The position numbers and the translations under genes are program-made. A DNA stretch of 64,000 nt from Rhinopomastus cyanomelas (Eukaryota > Chordata > Aves > Bucerotiformes > Rhinopomastidae), in assembly GCA_013400115.1 (NCBI GenBank), contig VXBP01008921.1, positions 124,001 to 188,000 on the forward strand. Direction: 5' to 3'. Positions 32,666 through 45,624 of the stretch are shown in pieces. The notes below the pieces were generated by a model. The model was given only the letters and a program-made list of their open reading frames with translations. It made no database searches and was not told the DNA's origin. The stretch's first letter is position 1; the number at the start of each line of letters is the position of its first letter.

Positions 32666-35564
32666 ATGAACTTTTATCTTGTACATCTCTTCCACTGTTA
32701 ACACTGGACTGTAGCAGAACAACCAAGCCATAACCAGGGTGTAGCAGGCAGAGTCAGCATTCTAAGTGGCTTCAATGAAGCACACATCTCAAATCCAGAA
32801 CTCGTTCTTCATCTCCAGAAGTTTAGGCCACCCAACACAGCTTTCCTTGCCCAGCTCATACTGCTGTTCCACAGCAAACTCCTCAGCTCATTCATATCCT
32901 TCTAGACTCTGGACCAGTGAGTTTCATTTCCGTTTCCGTCCACTTTACGCCAGTAGAGTCTTTTTACATTCTTTGTCTTTGCTCCAAGCAATCATTTTCA
33001 ACCTCAGGTTTGCTAAATGGCAACTTGCAATTGGTACTTTCTTATACAAGAGGTTGCTTTGTCTCCCACTCATTCTAGCAGTTTCCTGCAGCTTTTCCTG
33101 TTTGTCTTTGATGGACCACAGCTATCACTGCGGACACCCGCAGCTCTCTTTCACACTGCCGTAACAACATCTCCTTAGTCTTAGCCACGAATGAAGCATT
33201 TCATGCCTCCTGAATCACCTGGATTCCCCATGTTTACCACATGCTTCATTGCATTCAGGGATCCCTCAGTGCACCCTCTATCCCTTTCCTCCATTATGTC
33301 CAAGTAGAAGGACTCATTATTCATACAAAGTGAAACCATTTTAGCTAGAAAGAGGCACATAAGGATAACCAAACAGCTCATGAGGACACTTACCTTTGCT
33401 ACTCCAGAAAACTCAAAGCCTGTCAGCTGTCTGCAGTGAGCAGAGGCTGCGTTAACCACACAACTGTGCTGTTCTCTTTCTGGCCAGCAGACACCCAAAC
33501 CAGGTCAGCCATTGCTCCAGGAAGTTATTTCCCTTCTGAAAAACCCAAGGGAAAATAGGCACCTTCCTCCATCCTATAATTAAGGGACTAAACTTCTTGT
33601 TAGCAATTTGCATCACCCAGGCAGCTCTCTGCTCAGACCCCATTCTTCCTAGGTACAGGAGACCCAAGCATCTCATTAAAGCCCCGGAATCCTGTGGGGG
33701 AACAGCAGCCAGCAGAATTTTCATCAACCTCCTCCTGCTCCCCAGGACACCTCAAATTAAATATTTTAAGCTACATAAATCTGACTTCTTCATTTAAACT
33801 GTACCTGTGAAAAATTCATCACTACCTCCAGGCATGCTGTCATTAGGAGTTAGACATCACTTAATTCCAGTTGCAGGGAGAGCAGAGGTCCTGCTTCAGA
33901 GATATTAGACGTGTGAGACAGACTTAAAAATGACCCTTGAGTCATTTGCCCAGGTTTTCTTTTGGCTCCTGGAGTCACGTAAGAGCAAAATGCAGGTCCC
34001 AGCCCAGTACCATCTGATCACCATCACCCTGGTGAGCCTTTTGTTCAATTACCTCTTTCTCTCCCGCCCTCCATCAAAATCAACACACGAGTGATAAGTG
34101 CTGCTAATTACTTAATGCAGAAGATCTTCAGAGAACTGAAACACACCCCTCTTCCTTTTTCTTAGCTCAGTCCCATAAGGAAACTCATCAAGGGCTGATA
34201 AGTGCCAGGTTGCCAGTCTTCATTCAGAAGGTTAACGTGTTAAAAGTTACTGAGGACCTCATGTGTGTTTTGGGAGAGCTGCACCGTGCAACTGCCCCAT
34301 ATCTTTCCTGTTAGACACTCTCTGTAGGTCACTGACAGATACAGGCTACTGGACTAGGGGCCACTTTTACCCAATCAGATGCTCAAGGGCACTCGGTGTT
34401 GGGTTTTTATATTGGTTGTTGTAAAGACACTTGACTAGTGTTTCCCACAGCTGTTCTGCAGGAAGATGGAAGTATCTATGCAGACCTCAGGTGGATAAGG
34501 GGTTGCAATATCTTTCTCCTTACATTTGCCATGTTTTCCTCATCGTTTCCACAAATCTGGTGGGTTTGGGCATGGTGTCACAAGAGTGAGAGAACTGGAG
34601 ATGATGTAACTCCAGCTGACATAGTTGCTGCTTAACAGCAGTTTATTGCTATTAATTATTATTATTAACTTGCTGAAGTGAGCTTCAGCAAGAGGCAGGA
34701 CAGACTTGCCCCTAAATGCAAGTGGTGCTTACTACAAACTAGTTGAAGGATCTACTTCATGGCACCTTTAAAGTGATTCTTAATGCAGCAGCTAACTTTT
34801 TTTGGTAAACTTCAATGCAATTGATAACCTTGATTTAGCTATGTTCAAGTTTCTTTGAAGTCTAATGCTTCAGCGCTCTTGCAGTTACTTCTCTGGACGA
34901 GTTTTAGAGGCCTTTCTGCTGCTATTTTGATCCTATGCCCTAGGAGTATAAACTCAGTCATAGAAACTCCATCTGAGGCCATTTAATGAACTGCGTGAAT
35001 CAGAGCCCTGCAATAAAGCTCGGTTAGAAATCAGAGCACAGAGTCTATTGATCCCCTTAAAGCCTTTTCCAGCTTTTCAGGATCTGCTTGGTCACTCATT
35101 GCTGCAGCAGGCACCAGCCTTTCCTCCCAGTTCCCATTCATTGGTTTGCTGGGATTACAGGCAGATTAAGAAGTGATTGAACAGGTCAGCTGGTGGGAGC
35201 CCTGGGGTATGAGGGAGAGCTGCCAAATAACCCTGCTGGCACACGCTCATAGTCCTCTGGGTCAGGCTTCATTACTACCTAATTCAGAGGCAATTCCTAC
35301 AGCAGTGCTTGCTCTTCCTCAGAGCAACACCAAAAAAACCCCTCTGAGCTCCTGGTAATCGGTTTTAATAACAGACACACTGTCTGGAGGCCCTGCGTTC
35401 ACAGAGGCTGCATTACCATGCACAACACAGCCATAAAGGGCTTCCATGGACCCCACTAACTCAAGACCTTCAGCCTTGATGGCAGTGTATGGTAAAGAAG
35501 CCCTACAGTAACACAGCACTCGTTATTCAAATGAGACCTTGGAATGAGAGCTCTGAAGGGCCAT

Positions 35565-35663
35565 TGTATGGCACCCTAGTGCTTGAAGAGGGGTGTATGG
35601 CATCCTGGTGCCTGAAGAGGGTTGTATGGCACCCTGGTGCCTGAAGAGGGGTGTATGGCACCC
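35565..35663. repeat. 29-bp tandem repeat, 3 copies plus a partial
   Basis: Units start TGTATGGCA at 35565, 35594, 35623 and 35652, with core CCCTGGTGCCTGAAGAGG. The first unit is the most diverged; the fourth breaks off after about 12 bases. Confidence 0.93.
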
Positions 35664-36585
35664 CACCCAAAATATAGAGCTCAAAGTCAGATGATTTCTG
35701 GCTCTCTTCCAGACTGTTTGCTGCCCAAACCCCTAGATTCAAAGGGTGTCGGTGGCATTTGAATCATTCAGTCTCAGCATTCAATCAGCCAGGATCTAAA
35801 ACCAGTTCAGCTGTTGTCCAAAGCTGGATTCACCTTAAAACAACTATATCTTGGTCTCCATGACTCAGGTCCACTCCAGCAGCTACCCAGAGACACTTTG
35901 TTCAACCCATCTCTGTGAGTAAGTGCCAAGGGAACTCACAGACAAGACATTCCTCCTTTTCACTAGATTTGGTGACCTCAGAGCACCGCGGCCGTGAAGA
36001 AACGTGAAAATAGCAGGCACCACTTTCTCTATACAGGCTTGTCTGGCGCTGGAGGGAGGGATTTAGAGAGCAAGACATTGAACAATTTGCAGAAAGAACA
36101 ATCTGGAAACCTTGCCATGGGATAGCTGAGGATGACCTGCAGCAGAGGAGAAGCGATTCCAGATTTCTAGCAGCAGCTGCTGAGGCATTTGCATGGCAGG
36201 CAGGTCCTGCATTGCAGGCACTGCTCCAAGGGCTGTTCATGAACTTGAAATTAAATGGTTACAGAGCAAAGATGCAAAGTAATTCCTGGAACAATCTCAG
36301 TCTCCAGGCCTAGCTCCAGAGACAGAAAGCTCTTGAACCACTAGGCTAGAACCCTTTGTCCAAGTTAAACCTCATTACCATGTGAGGTGTAAAACAGAGC
36401 AGCTTCAGCAGTCAGAGCTAAGAAAGGCTCAGCCTTGAGCAGCTTGTTTCCCAGTTCCCTTCATCAATATATTGCATTGGCACAAGGGTGGGAGTGAGTC
36501 TCAACAGACTGCCCCACTATGCATTTCCCATAGAAGGCTCTGCTTGTCCTAAGACAGCCACTGCACCAGCCCTGCAGCCTCACGA

Positions 36586-36645
36586 TGTTGGGACTAGGTG
36601 ATCTTTAAGATCCCTTCCAACCCAAAGCAGCTGATGCCTCTATGA
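36586..36645 (+). mobile_element. CR1 3' tail remnant
   Basis: GGGACTAGGTGATCTTTAAG then TCCCTTCCAACCC, ending CTCTATGAT. Confidence 0.65.
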
Positions 36646-37121
36646 TAGTTCAGCATGTGCTACAGATGCTCCCAGGGCAAAAGGACTGCACCCATCCTGC
36701 CAAGGGATCTTGGATGCAGCCACCAGTGACCCAGCTTTGTCCTCTTCTGACCCAGGAAAGAGAAGCTGCAAAGCCAGGTTAAAGCCAGCTTGGTTACCAC
36801 CCTGTCCTTCCGTTCTGAGCTCATCTCTGATTTGGGGGCCTGGCTTAGGCTGGTGCCGGGTTGATGGTGTTCACTAGCATAGTTTATTTTTTGTAAGATC
36901 AAAATTAATCAGAGAAGGGGTAAAAGAGAAGAGTTTTGCAGAAATCCAGACCCAGGATGAAGGATTTGTGCTCAAGAGGTTTCCCCAAGCTCTCAGCAGT
37001 GGCAGGCAAACTCCTGCCACAAAAGTTCTGAGTGCACAGGAGTGATTGGTGACACCTTATATACTGCTAATGAGCATCAGGGGTTAGTAGTGAAGAACTC
37101 CTCACCTTAGACAGGTAATTG

Positions 37122-37293
37122 TTTCATAGAATCATAAAATCATTAGGGATTGGAAGGGACCTCGAAAGATCATCTAGTCCAATCCCCCTGCCACAGCAGG
37201 ATCACCTAGACCAAGCCGCACAGGAACACATCCAGAAGGGTCTTGAACATCCCCAGTGAAGGAGACTCCACAACCTCCCTGGGCAACTCTCTT
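37122..37293 (-). mobile_element. CR1 3' tail
   Basis: CATAGAATCATAAAATCATT followed by the full standard tail to CCTCCCTGGGCAAC. Confidence 0.88.
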
Positions 37294-38568
37294 TAGCATT
37301 TAGATTGCTAAGAGGGGAAAGAGCTGGAAGCAGCTGATTGCCTTCAAAAATGGTCCAGTATTAAGGTCTTTCTGCACATTGATTTCATCTGCTGAGACAG
37401 AAAGCAGAGGTGACAACCCAGCTTGGAGGGACTCTGACATTGTTTGGTTATCCTTGTCAACAGCATTAGAGAGAGCGGCCTCCAGTTCCAAACCCATCCA
37501 CAAGGTAGGAAAATGACTCATGAGCTGGGAGGATTGTTACTACAGGTTGATAGAGTAAAACAGAGTAGTTAATGAACTTTGTTATGAACTGACTCCTTGG
37601 CACAGGTTTCCTCTGACAAGAGGAAGAGGGACGATTACTGTGCTCTGTTGGAATTCCTTAACTGGGCGATGCTTAGATTAGCGACACGTTGTAATCAAAC
37701 TACTCACTGCTGCACAAAGACTTTGCCTCCGCATCATCAAAAGTGTTTCTAACCACAACAAACCCGGCCCGAGACCATTTTATAGTTAAAATACAAAAGA
37801 TTAAACGTGCTGCACCGAATCCTTGAGAGAAGCCGTGAAAGAACCAGACTGACCAATCCACCCCATACCAGAACCCCAGGCAGAAGCCCCTTTGCTGTCA
37901 GACTTAGCTGCATCTTGTTTCTAGTGCCTGTTTCCAGCAACAGATGTTTATGACTGCAGCATCATTGTCTCTCCCAGCCTGAATGATTTAGACTAAGCAA
38001 ACCTCTTGGCGGTGAAGCCTCCCATGAAAATCCCAGATGTGGTAGGAGGTGAAGCAACTGCTGAGCGAAGGCCTGAGCTCCTGTTGCAGTGGAGCATCCG
38101 AGCCCACGGTCAGGCTCCACTGTGCCTGCAGATCTGGGCTAGAGGATGGTTTAAAACGACTCCGGGCTGGCCAAAAGGACAAAGCAGCTTGCAAGGCTGA
38201 GCAAATTCACCAATTTGCAATCTAGTCTCTGCTCCAGTTTGCTGTTTTTCCTCAAAAATCTGGGAAATGACCTAGAAAAAATTACTTCTGCGTCACAGAA
38301 GTCCCTGCATGCCTGAATTGCTGGAACACCGTTTACATGCTTCTCCCCTGCAGCATGTTCAGCTGCAGAGGCAGTCCGGGTGAAGTTGTAAAGCCTACAG
38401 AGTCAAGCCTCCCTCTCCACAGCAGCTGTCAGCAAGCTGGTTTTAATGGGGAGAAGCATCAGTGTGCAGAGCTCTCTTGCAGATGGACAAGCTGGGGCAG
38501 GGGGGCTGTTCCAGAGGGGGAGAGAGAGGTGATGCTGGATGCCAGGGGAGGCTCTGTACTGGCATCCC

Positions 38569-38657
38569 CTGACTTGGTCTAGGTGACCCTGCTGTGTCAG
38601 GGTGATTGGACTAGATGATCTTTCGAGGCCCCTTCCAATCCCTAATGATTCTATGAT
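38569..38657 (+). mobile_element. CR1 3' tail, very short
   Basis: GACTTGGTCTAGGTGACCC to CCCTAATGATTCTATGAT; only about 90 bases of the element. Confidence 0.85.
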
Positions 38658-40796
38658 GTGATGGGTCTGCAGTCACTGAGGATCCTTCTCACCCTGTCCC
38701 TTAGCAGCATGAGGCAAAGCTCAGAATTAACGGTGTGATCTGCACAGAATTTCCAACTGTAGCACTGGTGGCTGTTGTGGTTGTTTCAAAATGGAAGAGC
38801 TGGCTGGGATGAAGGGTGAAAAATATCTAGATCAGGCCTGGACTGTCTGATCCTCACCAAGACCCTGAGAAACAGGACTCAGCAAACAGGTTTCAGTGAG
38901 TACCGAGGTGAGTGCAACTGAGTCCACCATCCAGGCTGGGACATCAGCCTCAGCTGTCCCCAGTGTCCCGCCCGTGTGCTGCTGTAGCCTGAGACACAGA
39001 CACCCTGGTACTGGTACAGCCCCAATGCCAGCTGTATCATCCGTGTGGTGGGATCCAGGCTTGAAAGCCACAGCCCGAGCACTAGTTCTGCACTCTGGCT
39101 GCCCAACACTAGCCAAGCTGTCTCCTGTAATAGAAGGCTGTGATGAGAGATCACAGGAGAGCTGGGGGTAGCGGGCAGTAGAAATAAGACAGGTCTGTGT
39201 TGTCCTCAGAGCCTGACCCACAGTCTTCTTGTCCTGGAAAGCCCCACCCATCTCAGCTGAGATGGAGATAAGGAGAAGGCAAAGTAGTCTTGGACTCTGA
39301 CCACAAAATTCAGGGACAAAAGTCCTTGGGGAAACAAAGCTGAGACAGAGGGGCCCATAGGTGGCTTTTTGGGTCAGTGACCCTAAATAATTTTGTTGAG
39401 TTCATGCTCATGAATCTGAGCATCCCCCAAGGCACTGGCCAGCCTCTCACCCAGCCATTGCTGCTGTGTGACGGCCCAGCGCAGCCTTGCTGCAGGCAGT
39501 GGGGAGCAGCCTAGCTGGACTGGTTTCCATGGAAATCAAAACCAGCCAAGCTGGTTTCCACCAAAATCACATTAAAACACAATTTTGCCCACAGTGGATT
39601 ATCTTGTTATCTTGTCTCTCATTCTTTTTTGTCCCTCCTTCCCACCACGGGGTACCAGTGAGGCTGGATCTATCGTTACGACCCAGATTTGCAAAGCACA
39701 ACTTCCATCCGTGCGCCAAGCGCAAGCCACTTCTTCCACGTGGATTGACACTGGTCCGGACTGTGTCTCAGGCATTTGCTGAGCACCTGACAGAAGCTCT
39801 GGAAATGCAGAGGAGAGTCCTTGCAGCCAAGCTGGGAGTGGTGGGGGTACATGCCTCCTCCCCACACGTGGGCACAGTTTCCTCCTGGAGAGGCAAACTC
39901 AGAAGCCCAGCACGCTGCAAACGACCACAAGGCAGTGCAGGGATGATTCTTTGGCTGGCATAGCAGCAAAACAAACACTCTGAAAAGCTGATGGGGTTTT
40001 TTTTTTGTTAGGATAGAACTAAACATCCAATTTTCACACTTGCAGTTCTCTGGGGCTTCTTTGCCTCTGCTGAAAATGCTCACAAGTCACAATCAAAGGG
40101 TGACTCTCAGGCCTCCTGAGGGGAGGGATGCAGCAGCTCCTCAGCTATGCAAGGACAGGAGAAGGATGCAAGAAGTGGGCTAGGTGGCTGCCCGAGGCGA
40201 GAGCAGCAGTCAGCTCCCAGGCTGCTCTGCTGTCCATGTGTACGTCTAAAACGCTGAAGAGATGTGGTTAGAGGGATAGAGCTATCCACCTCAACACACC
40301 CTGCAGCCCAGCTGCACAAGGGCTCCAGTGTGAAGAGACACACAGAGGCTCTGCATCAGACCCTTGTCATAAGCTGCAGGAAAAGATCTCCCGGCACCTA
40401 ACTTTCTTAGTGAACGCAGCCTGGGCGCAGAGGAGATCTCTGCTTGCACAACATTCTGCTTAGCGAGAGCTAAAATAAAACCCAGCCCAACTCACAGCCA
40501 ATTCAAACACTTCATCTGCCTTTTGAGCAAAGCCTTCACCTAGTTTGACCCAACAGTGTGACCTCTGTGGATGTAGTGCTTCTGTTCCTGACCTCCTGAA
40601 AGAAGTTACTTCACTCAGTTTCCCTGCACCTAGTTCTAGTCCCTAGTTTCTACTCCAGTCTCTGCTTCGTTTACGTGCCAGGTCACTGCAGCTCTGACCT
40701 TATCCTCCTCAGAGGAGAATCCACCACCTTCTCCTCCAGCCCTCTTCCCCCTCCTGTTTGGCTCTGCAGAAGATAGATATTTCACTGCACAATACA

Positions 40797-41067
40797 GGTC
40801 ATCTAATGATAGGACGAGGGGCAATGGGTGTGAGCTGGAACATAGGAGGTTCCACATCAATCTGAGAAGGAACTTCTTTAGTGAGGGTGACGGAGCACTG
40901 GAAGGGGCTGCCCAGCAAGGCTGTGGAGTCTCCTTCTCTGGAGATATTTAAAACCCACCTGGCCATGTTCCTGTGCGACTTGCTTTAGGTGATCCTGCTG
41001 TGGCAGGGGGATTGGACTGGATGGTCTTTCAGGGTCCCTTCCAATCCCTGATGCTCTGTGATTCTGT
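40797..41067 (+). mobile_element. CR1 3' tail
   Basis: From AATGATAGGACGAGGGGC to TCTGTGATTCTGTGAT. Followed directly by another CR1 of a different type in the same orientation. Confidence 0.88.
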
Positions 41068-41069
41068 GA

Positions 41070-41559
41070 TGCTGGGGGCAGTTTTGGGCACTGCAGTATA
41101 GGAAGGATGGAGAGGGGTGCTGGAGAGGGAGCAGAGAAGGGGAACTAGGCTGGTCAGGGGTCTGGAGAACAGGGCTGATGAGGAGAGGCTGAGAGCTGGG
41201 GCTGCTCAGCCTGGAGAAGAGGTGGCTGAGGGGAGACCTCAGTGCTCTCTACAACTACCTGAAGGGAGGTTGGAGAGAGGCAGGTGCTGGCCTCTTCTCC
41301 CTAGGGACTAGTGACAAAAGGAAATAGGATCAGGTTGTGCCAGGGGACGTTCAGGTGGGATATTAGGGAAGATTTCTTCCCGGCAAGAGAGGTGAGGCCC
41401 TGGATCAGGCTGCTCAGGGAGGGATTGGAGGCACCATCCCTGGAAGGGTTCAAAAAACAGGCAGACAGTGTGTTTCAAGAGATTGTTTGGTGGTTTGGGG
41501 TTGTAGGGCAGACAGCTGGATCTTGAAGGTCTTTTCCAACCTTGATGATTCTATGATCT
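41070..41559 (+). mobile_element. CR1 LINE 3' fragment
   Basis: From GGGCAGTTTTGGGCACTGC through AEERLRAGAAQPGEE-like frames to CTTGATGATTCTATGAT. A different CR1 subtype from its left neighbour. Confidence 0.82.
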
Positions 41560-41997
41560 GTGGAAGATCCCCCCACAGGGCTTCCCTGCCCTCCAGCTGG
41601 AGGCAGAAGACAGACCTTTGGGAGGCTTGGTAAGGAACAGTCAGGCTGACAGCCTGAGGAAAAGATCAAGAGAGAGTGACATGAAGAAGTGATTCCCACC
41701 ATCTCCAGCTTATTTCTGTCAGCCAGACCATCAGCTGCTCTTAACATGCCCCAGAAAGTGCTGCTTCCCTGCCTAACCACTCACAGAGAACTTCTTCAGT
41801 TCTTTTCAACTGATTTGCCTCTGTATCCTAAAAACCCTGCCACATCCTTCTAGAAGCCCAACAACCCACACAAGGAATGGCGGTAGGTCTTTGGAAACAA
41901 ACCCAGTGAAAGGTGGAGACCAGAGCGGTGTCCCATCCTTTCCAGTGGGACACACTGGCAAGTAAGAACAGGCTGAAGCATTTGTTTCAAAGAGGAT

Positions 41998-42003
41998 TTT
42001 ATT
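41998..42003 (-). terminator. GALNT16: Candidate GALNT16 poly(A) signal AATAAA
   Basis: The only AATAAA I found on the minus strand between the GALNT16 stop and the CR1 cluster at 40.8-41.6 kb. ATTAAA variants nearer the stop are alternatives. Confidence 0.3.
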
Positions 42004-45000
42004 CCAGGCATTAAACAGATTCTGGCACATGCTTTCTTCAAGGAAAGGAAAAAACAAATCTGGGCTCCACAGAAATGACATTTGACAAAGTGCAGCTCAC
42101 TGCTGAGTGAGGAAAACAAACCTCTCGGAACCGATTTCCGTACAACAGTAGCCTTCAGCTCCTCTTAACGAGAGCTCCCACGGGTTCACAGCACACGGAG
42201 TTACCCTGGATGATCTGATTCCGGAATGGATTCCTTCAGGGGCATCAGCCCTGGCTGCCTAGGGGACTCTTGGAAGTGGCCAGGAAATCAAGGGCTGCTT
42301 GTTCTGACGGCTCGTGAAGCACCGCGCCGGGCCAGACTGGAGGGCCCGGTCGGTTTGCTTTCAAAACCTCCACTGGAGCCCTGTTCCAAGCCAGGGCACT
42401 GCACGAGAGAAAGGGCACGGGAACATCGCTCCTCCTCCCTTCTGGGCGACGGAAGCAGAAAGGATGCTGCTACTGAGTTTGGGCAAGACTGCTTATTCTG
42501 AGGGAACGTTTAGTCTGCCCACGCTGGAAAGTGGCCTTCTGTAAGGCACCTTCTTCCAGAAATGGCTACAATCCATTGAAAGCCAACAGCTTCCACAGAA
42601 GATGTGGGGGGAGGATTGCACTGAGCCTGCAGGAAAGTCCTGTGAGCAATGCTTTAGCTGACAGCAGAGTAAGCACTGGAGAGGTGACCTCAGGAGAACA
42701 TGTCCAAAGCCAGGCAGAGTGATGGCTCTGGTAGCCCCTAGCTCCAAGGGGAGTTGAAGTTACTGCCATCTAGCATGTGCCCACCTTTCCCCTTATCTCT
42801 CCCAGGCCAGGGCACCTGAAGAAAGAGACTCTTCAGCTGCCCCAGCTCTCAGCCCCAAATGGGTGCCAGTTCACGCTCTGCCAAGCAGTGAGCGGTAAGA
42901 GGAGAAGCACAAACCAACACAGCCAGTCCAGGTACCTCTGCTCCAGGAACAGCCAGTAACTTCTGACACTGGAGCCAAGCACAAAGTCAAGGGCAGTAGC
43001 CAAGTGTGCTGAAAAAGCCCTTTGAACCAGAGCTGGCCCACACCTTGGAGACTGGAGAAGCAGAGCTGCTGTGGTCTGCAGTGGCCAGAACTGTTTGCAG
43101 AGGAGCTGGGTCCTAGCTCCAGTCAGGTTATCAAAAAGGAACTGCAAGAAAGGTCACGCACACCCAGCGGGAGCAAGGAGGCACCTCCTGGGAGAGGAGT
43201 GAATGTGCTGCTAGCTGCTGGAGAGTGAAACTGGGCAGGCTGTAAGGGTCAACGGAGGATGTGTTTTAATGAAAACACCAGCTCCTGTAGCGCTTCAGCA
43301 CATACAGCGCCTGCTCAGTGGCCTTTTGTCTGTCTTTGCTCAGCTCTTTTCAAGGCAGGTGTGTGATAACTTGACTGTTCCTGTCTCCTGCTGCCTAATG
43401 AGGCTGTTCCAGAGGCAGCATCTCCTGTATTATATTTGCTTAAAGTGCAACTGCTAGTAGCATGGCATCTCCCCTCTCACAGACTCCTGTCTGCCCTGGG
43501 CTCTTTTCTTTCCTTCTCTGCTCTTTCCTGGCCACAGTAGCTCAGGCCCAAAGCACCTCTATACAGAGAAGTCCGTGCAGGGCCAGTGTCCCCCTTCCCA
43601 GGCAGAAGAGCAGCCGCGCCGTGCGCTAAGCCTGGGACCGAAGGGAAGTTTTCACAGAGCCTGCGGAGTTTTCACAGAGCAGGCAGGTTAATCAGCTCGT
43701 TAGTCAGAGTCAAGAGGGTGAGCTGACACCAAAGTGGTGGGGGAGGCAGGGAAACTGCTCCTGCAACGTGGCTGGTTTGATTTTTTAAAGAAAAGAGCCA
43801 AGCACAGGATGGTCGGGTTCTCACACGAGCCCTCCTGAGCACGTGCAGCCTGTGAGGAACACTCTCTGCTCTGGGGACACCTGTCTGGGCTAACACCAGG
43901 CTAGGGGAAAGAATCGGCAAGGGACACGAATGTGACCAACAGCAGCCAGCTGTTGGGAATCCAGCCGAACACCCCATTTCTTCCTTACAAAATCAGAAAG
44001 GATACAGGCAAGCACTCCTCTTCTGAAGGTGGCCCCATCGTTTGGTTGCCCTGCCAGGCTCTTGGAGAGGGGTCTGGTTTCAAAGCCTAGCTCCAAGAGG
44101 AAAACTGAACAGATCTAGTAGGGAAAAGTAAGGTGGGAATTCATGATTTTGTTTTAATTTGGATCCTCCCCTGCAGGTCTAGAAACCCACCCTCAGCTAC
44201 AGCTGGCTGGTAACTGGGAGCAGGACTCGGGTGCCAGAGAGAGACAGCAACTGTCTTTGGTACTTCCAGAACACAGTGAGGAGATCTCTCGGGGTGGGCT
44301 GTACTGTGACAGCATCTGTGCAGAAGGCAGGTTCACCTTTGTCAACTAACCTCCTCGAGGCGCCTCCTCTTCTGAGAGAGGGGGAAAGCTACTGGACAGA
44401 GGGGCTGGGTGGCTATCTTCATGCCCAACTGTCTTCACCGGGCTGTGCAGAGCCACAAAGCCAGTGAGAGGGCTGTGCTGCTACCCAGCCAGCAGCAGGA
44501 GGCTTGCAGTGACCGTGGGCTCTTCCCTTCTGCCTCTCCCAGTGGGAAACTGCGTGGGCTCCTGCCACAAGCCTGAGCGAAGCACAGTGGTGCTGCCCAC
44601 TCTGTGTTCCACCCCTAGGGTGGGGTGCAGCAGGCAGCGCTGGTGGCACCACGAAGAGCAGCCAGAGTATGGTCCCAGCTTTCCCAGTACTCCAAAGCAT
44701 GGGCATCCATCTGTGACCAGTTCCACAGGAGTGTGGAATCCTGAACCCAAGTCCAGCTGGGCTGCCTGAAAGCTTGGATCACTCACGGAAGCAGGACTTG
44801 CCTTCCATCCATTAAAAACATGGAAGCAAGCACTCAACAGGGAACAGTCCCCTGAACAACCCCTGGCTGTGCTGCGTGTCCCTTTACCAGCACTGCGCCA
44901 GCCTCAGCAAACCTGGCAGCTACTGCAGGTAGAGGGAGGAGTGGGCCCATCACAAAGAGGTGATGAACTTCTCCCAGGGTCTGCTAGTTCCTATCTGGCC

Positions 45001-45486
45001 CCCTCCCTCATCATGATGACTCTTCTCGTGGCCAGTCATCGGTGAGTGACAGCCAGGCGTTACTGGCACATGGGGACAGGCAGAAGAGCCAGGGAAGTCA
45101 GCAATGTTTGCACAAGCATCATCTAAGCTGTTGGACCGAAGGTCGGGGACTCTGGATGCAGAAGCAGGAGCAGAGGGGAAGAGCAGCAAGGCAGTTCCAG
45201 TCACTCTAAGTACTGAGCTGGATCCTGCCTGCGTTTTTGAAGTCAGCTGTGCAGAGACATCAGCTGCAAAAGAGAACTTAAGACAACAGATGGGAAGATT
45301 TCAGCAACTCTCCTGATCCCTCTCTCACCCTCAGCTTCTCTGGAAAGCTCACAAACACCAAGTGCTCGGCTGAAATGGGCACACCGAAAATATTGAGGTC
45401 CAGACATACAAAACCATTTGTCCCTTCCCAACCCCCCTCTGCTCCCAAAGTCTCATGCACAAAGAAACAAGATCTCTGTGCTACCA
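41998..45486 (-). other. GALNT16: Probable GALNT16 3' UTR, repeat-free block
   Basis: About 3.5 kb directly downstream of the GALNT16 stop, fairly GC-rich, with no CR1 and no convincing gene. Possible minus-strand poly(A) signals are ATTAAA at 44153-44158 and 43265-43270 and AATAAA at 41998-42003. Which one is used cannot be decided from sequence alone, so the left boundary is inference. Confidence 0.45.
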
Positions 45487-45624
45487 TCACGTTGCTTGCA
45501 GCAGCTCCCACTGTTGACCAGGCACACCCGCTTGGCAAGGGTTGGTCACCACTCTCCCGGTCTGGTTTTCCAGGCAGAGACCACTGACAAAGTGTTGAAT
45601 GAAACTGCCTTTCATCTTCCACTT
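45487..45624 (-). CDS. GALNT16: GALNT16 last coding exon and stop
   Basis: KWKMKGSFIQHFVSGLCLEN to the C-terminus QQWELLQAT, 45 residues plus the stop at 45487-45489. Third lectin repeat (CLEN, QQW). Acceptor TTACAG, phase 0. Confidence 0.95.
   Translation of the reverse strand, partial: KWKMKGSFIQHFVSGLCLENQTGRVVTNPCQAGVPGQQWELLQAT

Larger units (their letters stand above)
27766..41997. other. Intergenic region between convergent ERH and GALNT16
   Basis: No gene recognised. CR1 pieces lie at 29281-29468, 32163-32665, 36586-36645, 37122-37293, 38569-38657, 40797-41067 and 41070-41559. A 29-bp tandem repeat lies at 35565-35663. Short open frames elsewhere lack start context, splice support and recognisable domains. 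Confidence 0.7.

Noticed and set aside
39500..39570. Short repeated GGTTTCCA motifs with a TTTCCATGGAAA palindrome
   Set aside because: Too short and common to support a functional call.
38832..40083. Several overlapping frames of 90-158 codons on both strands
   Set aside because: Mutually overlapping, no domains and no coding signature; expected in moderately GC-rich intergenic DNA.
43640..43682. Local duplication of AGTTTTCACAGAGC
   Set aside because: Two 14-base copies only; likely simple slippage in the presumed GALNT16 3' UTR.
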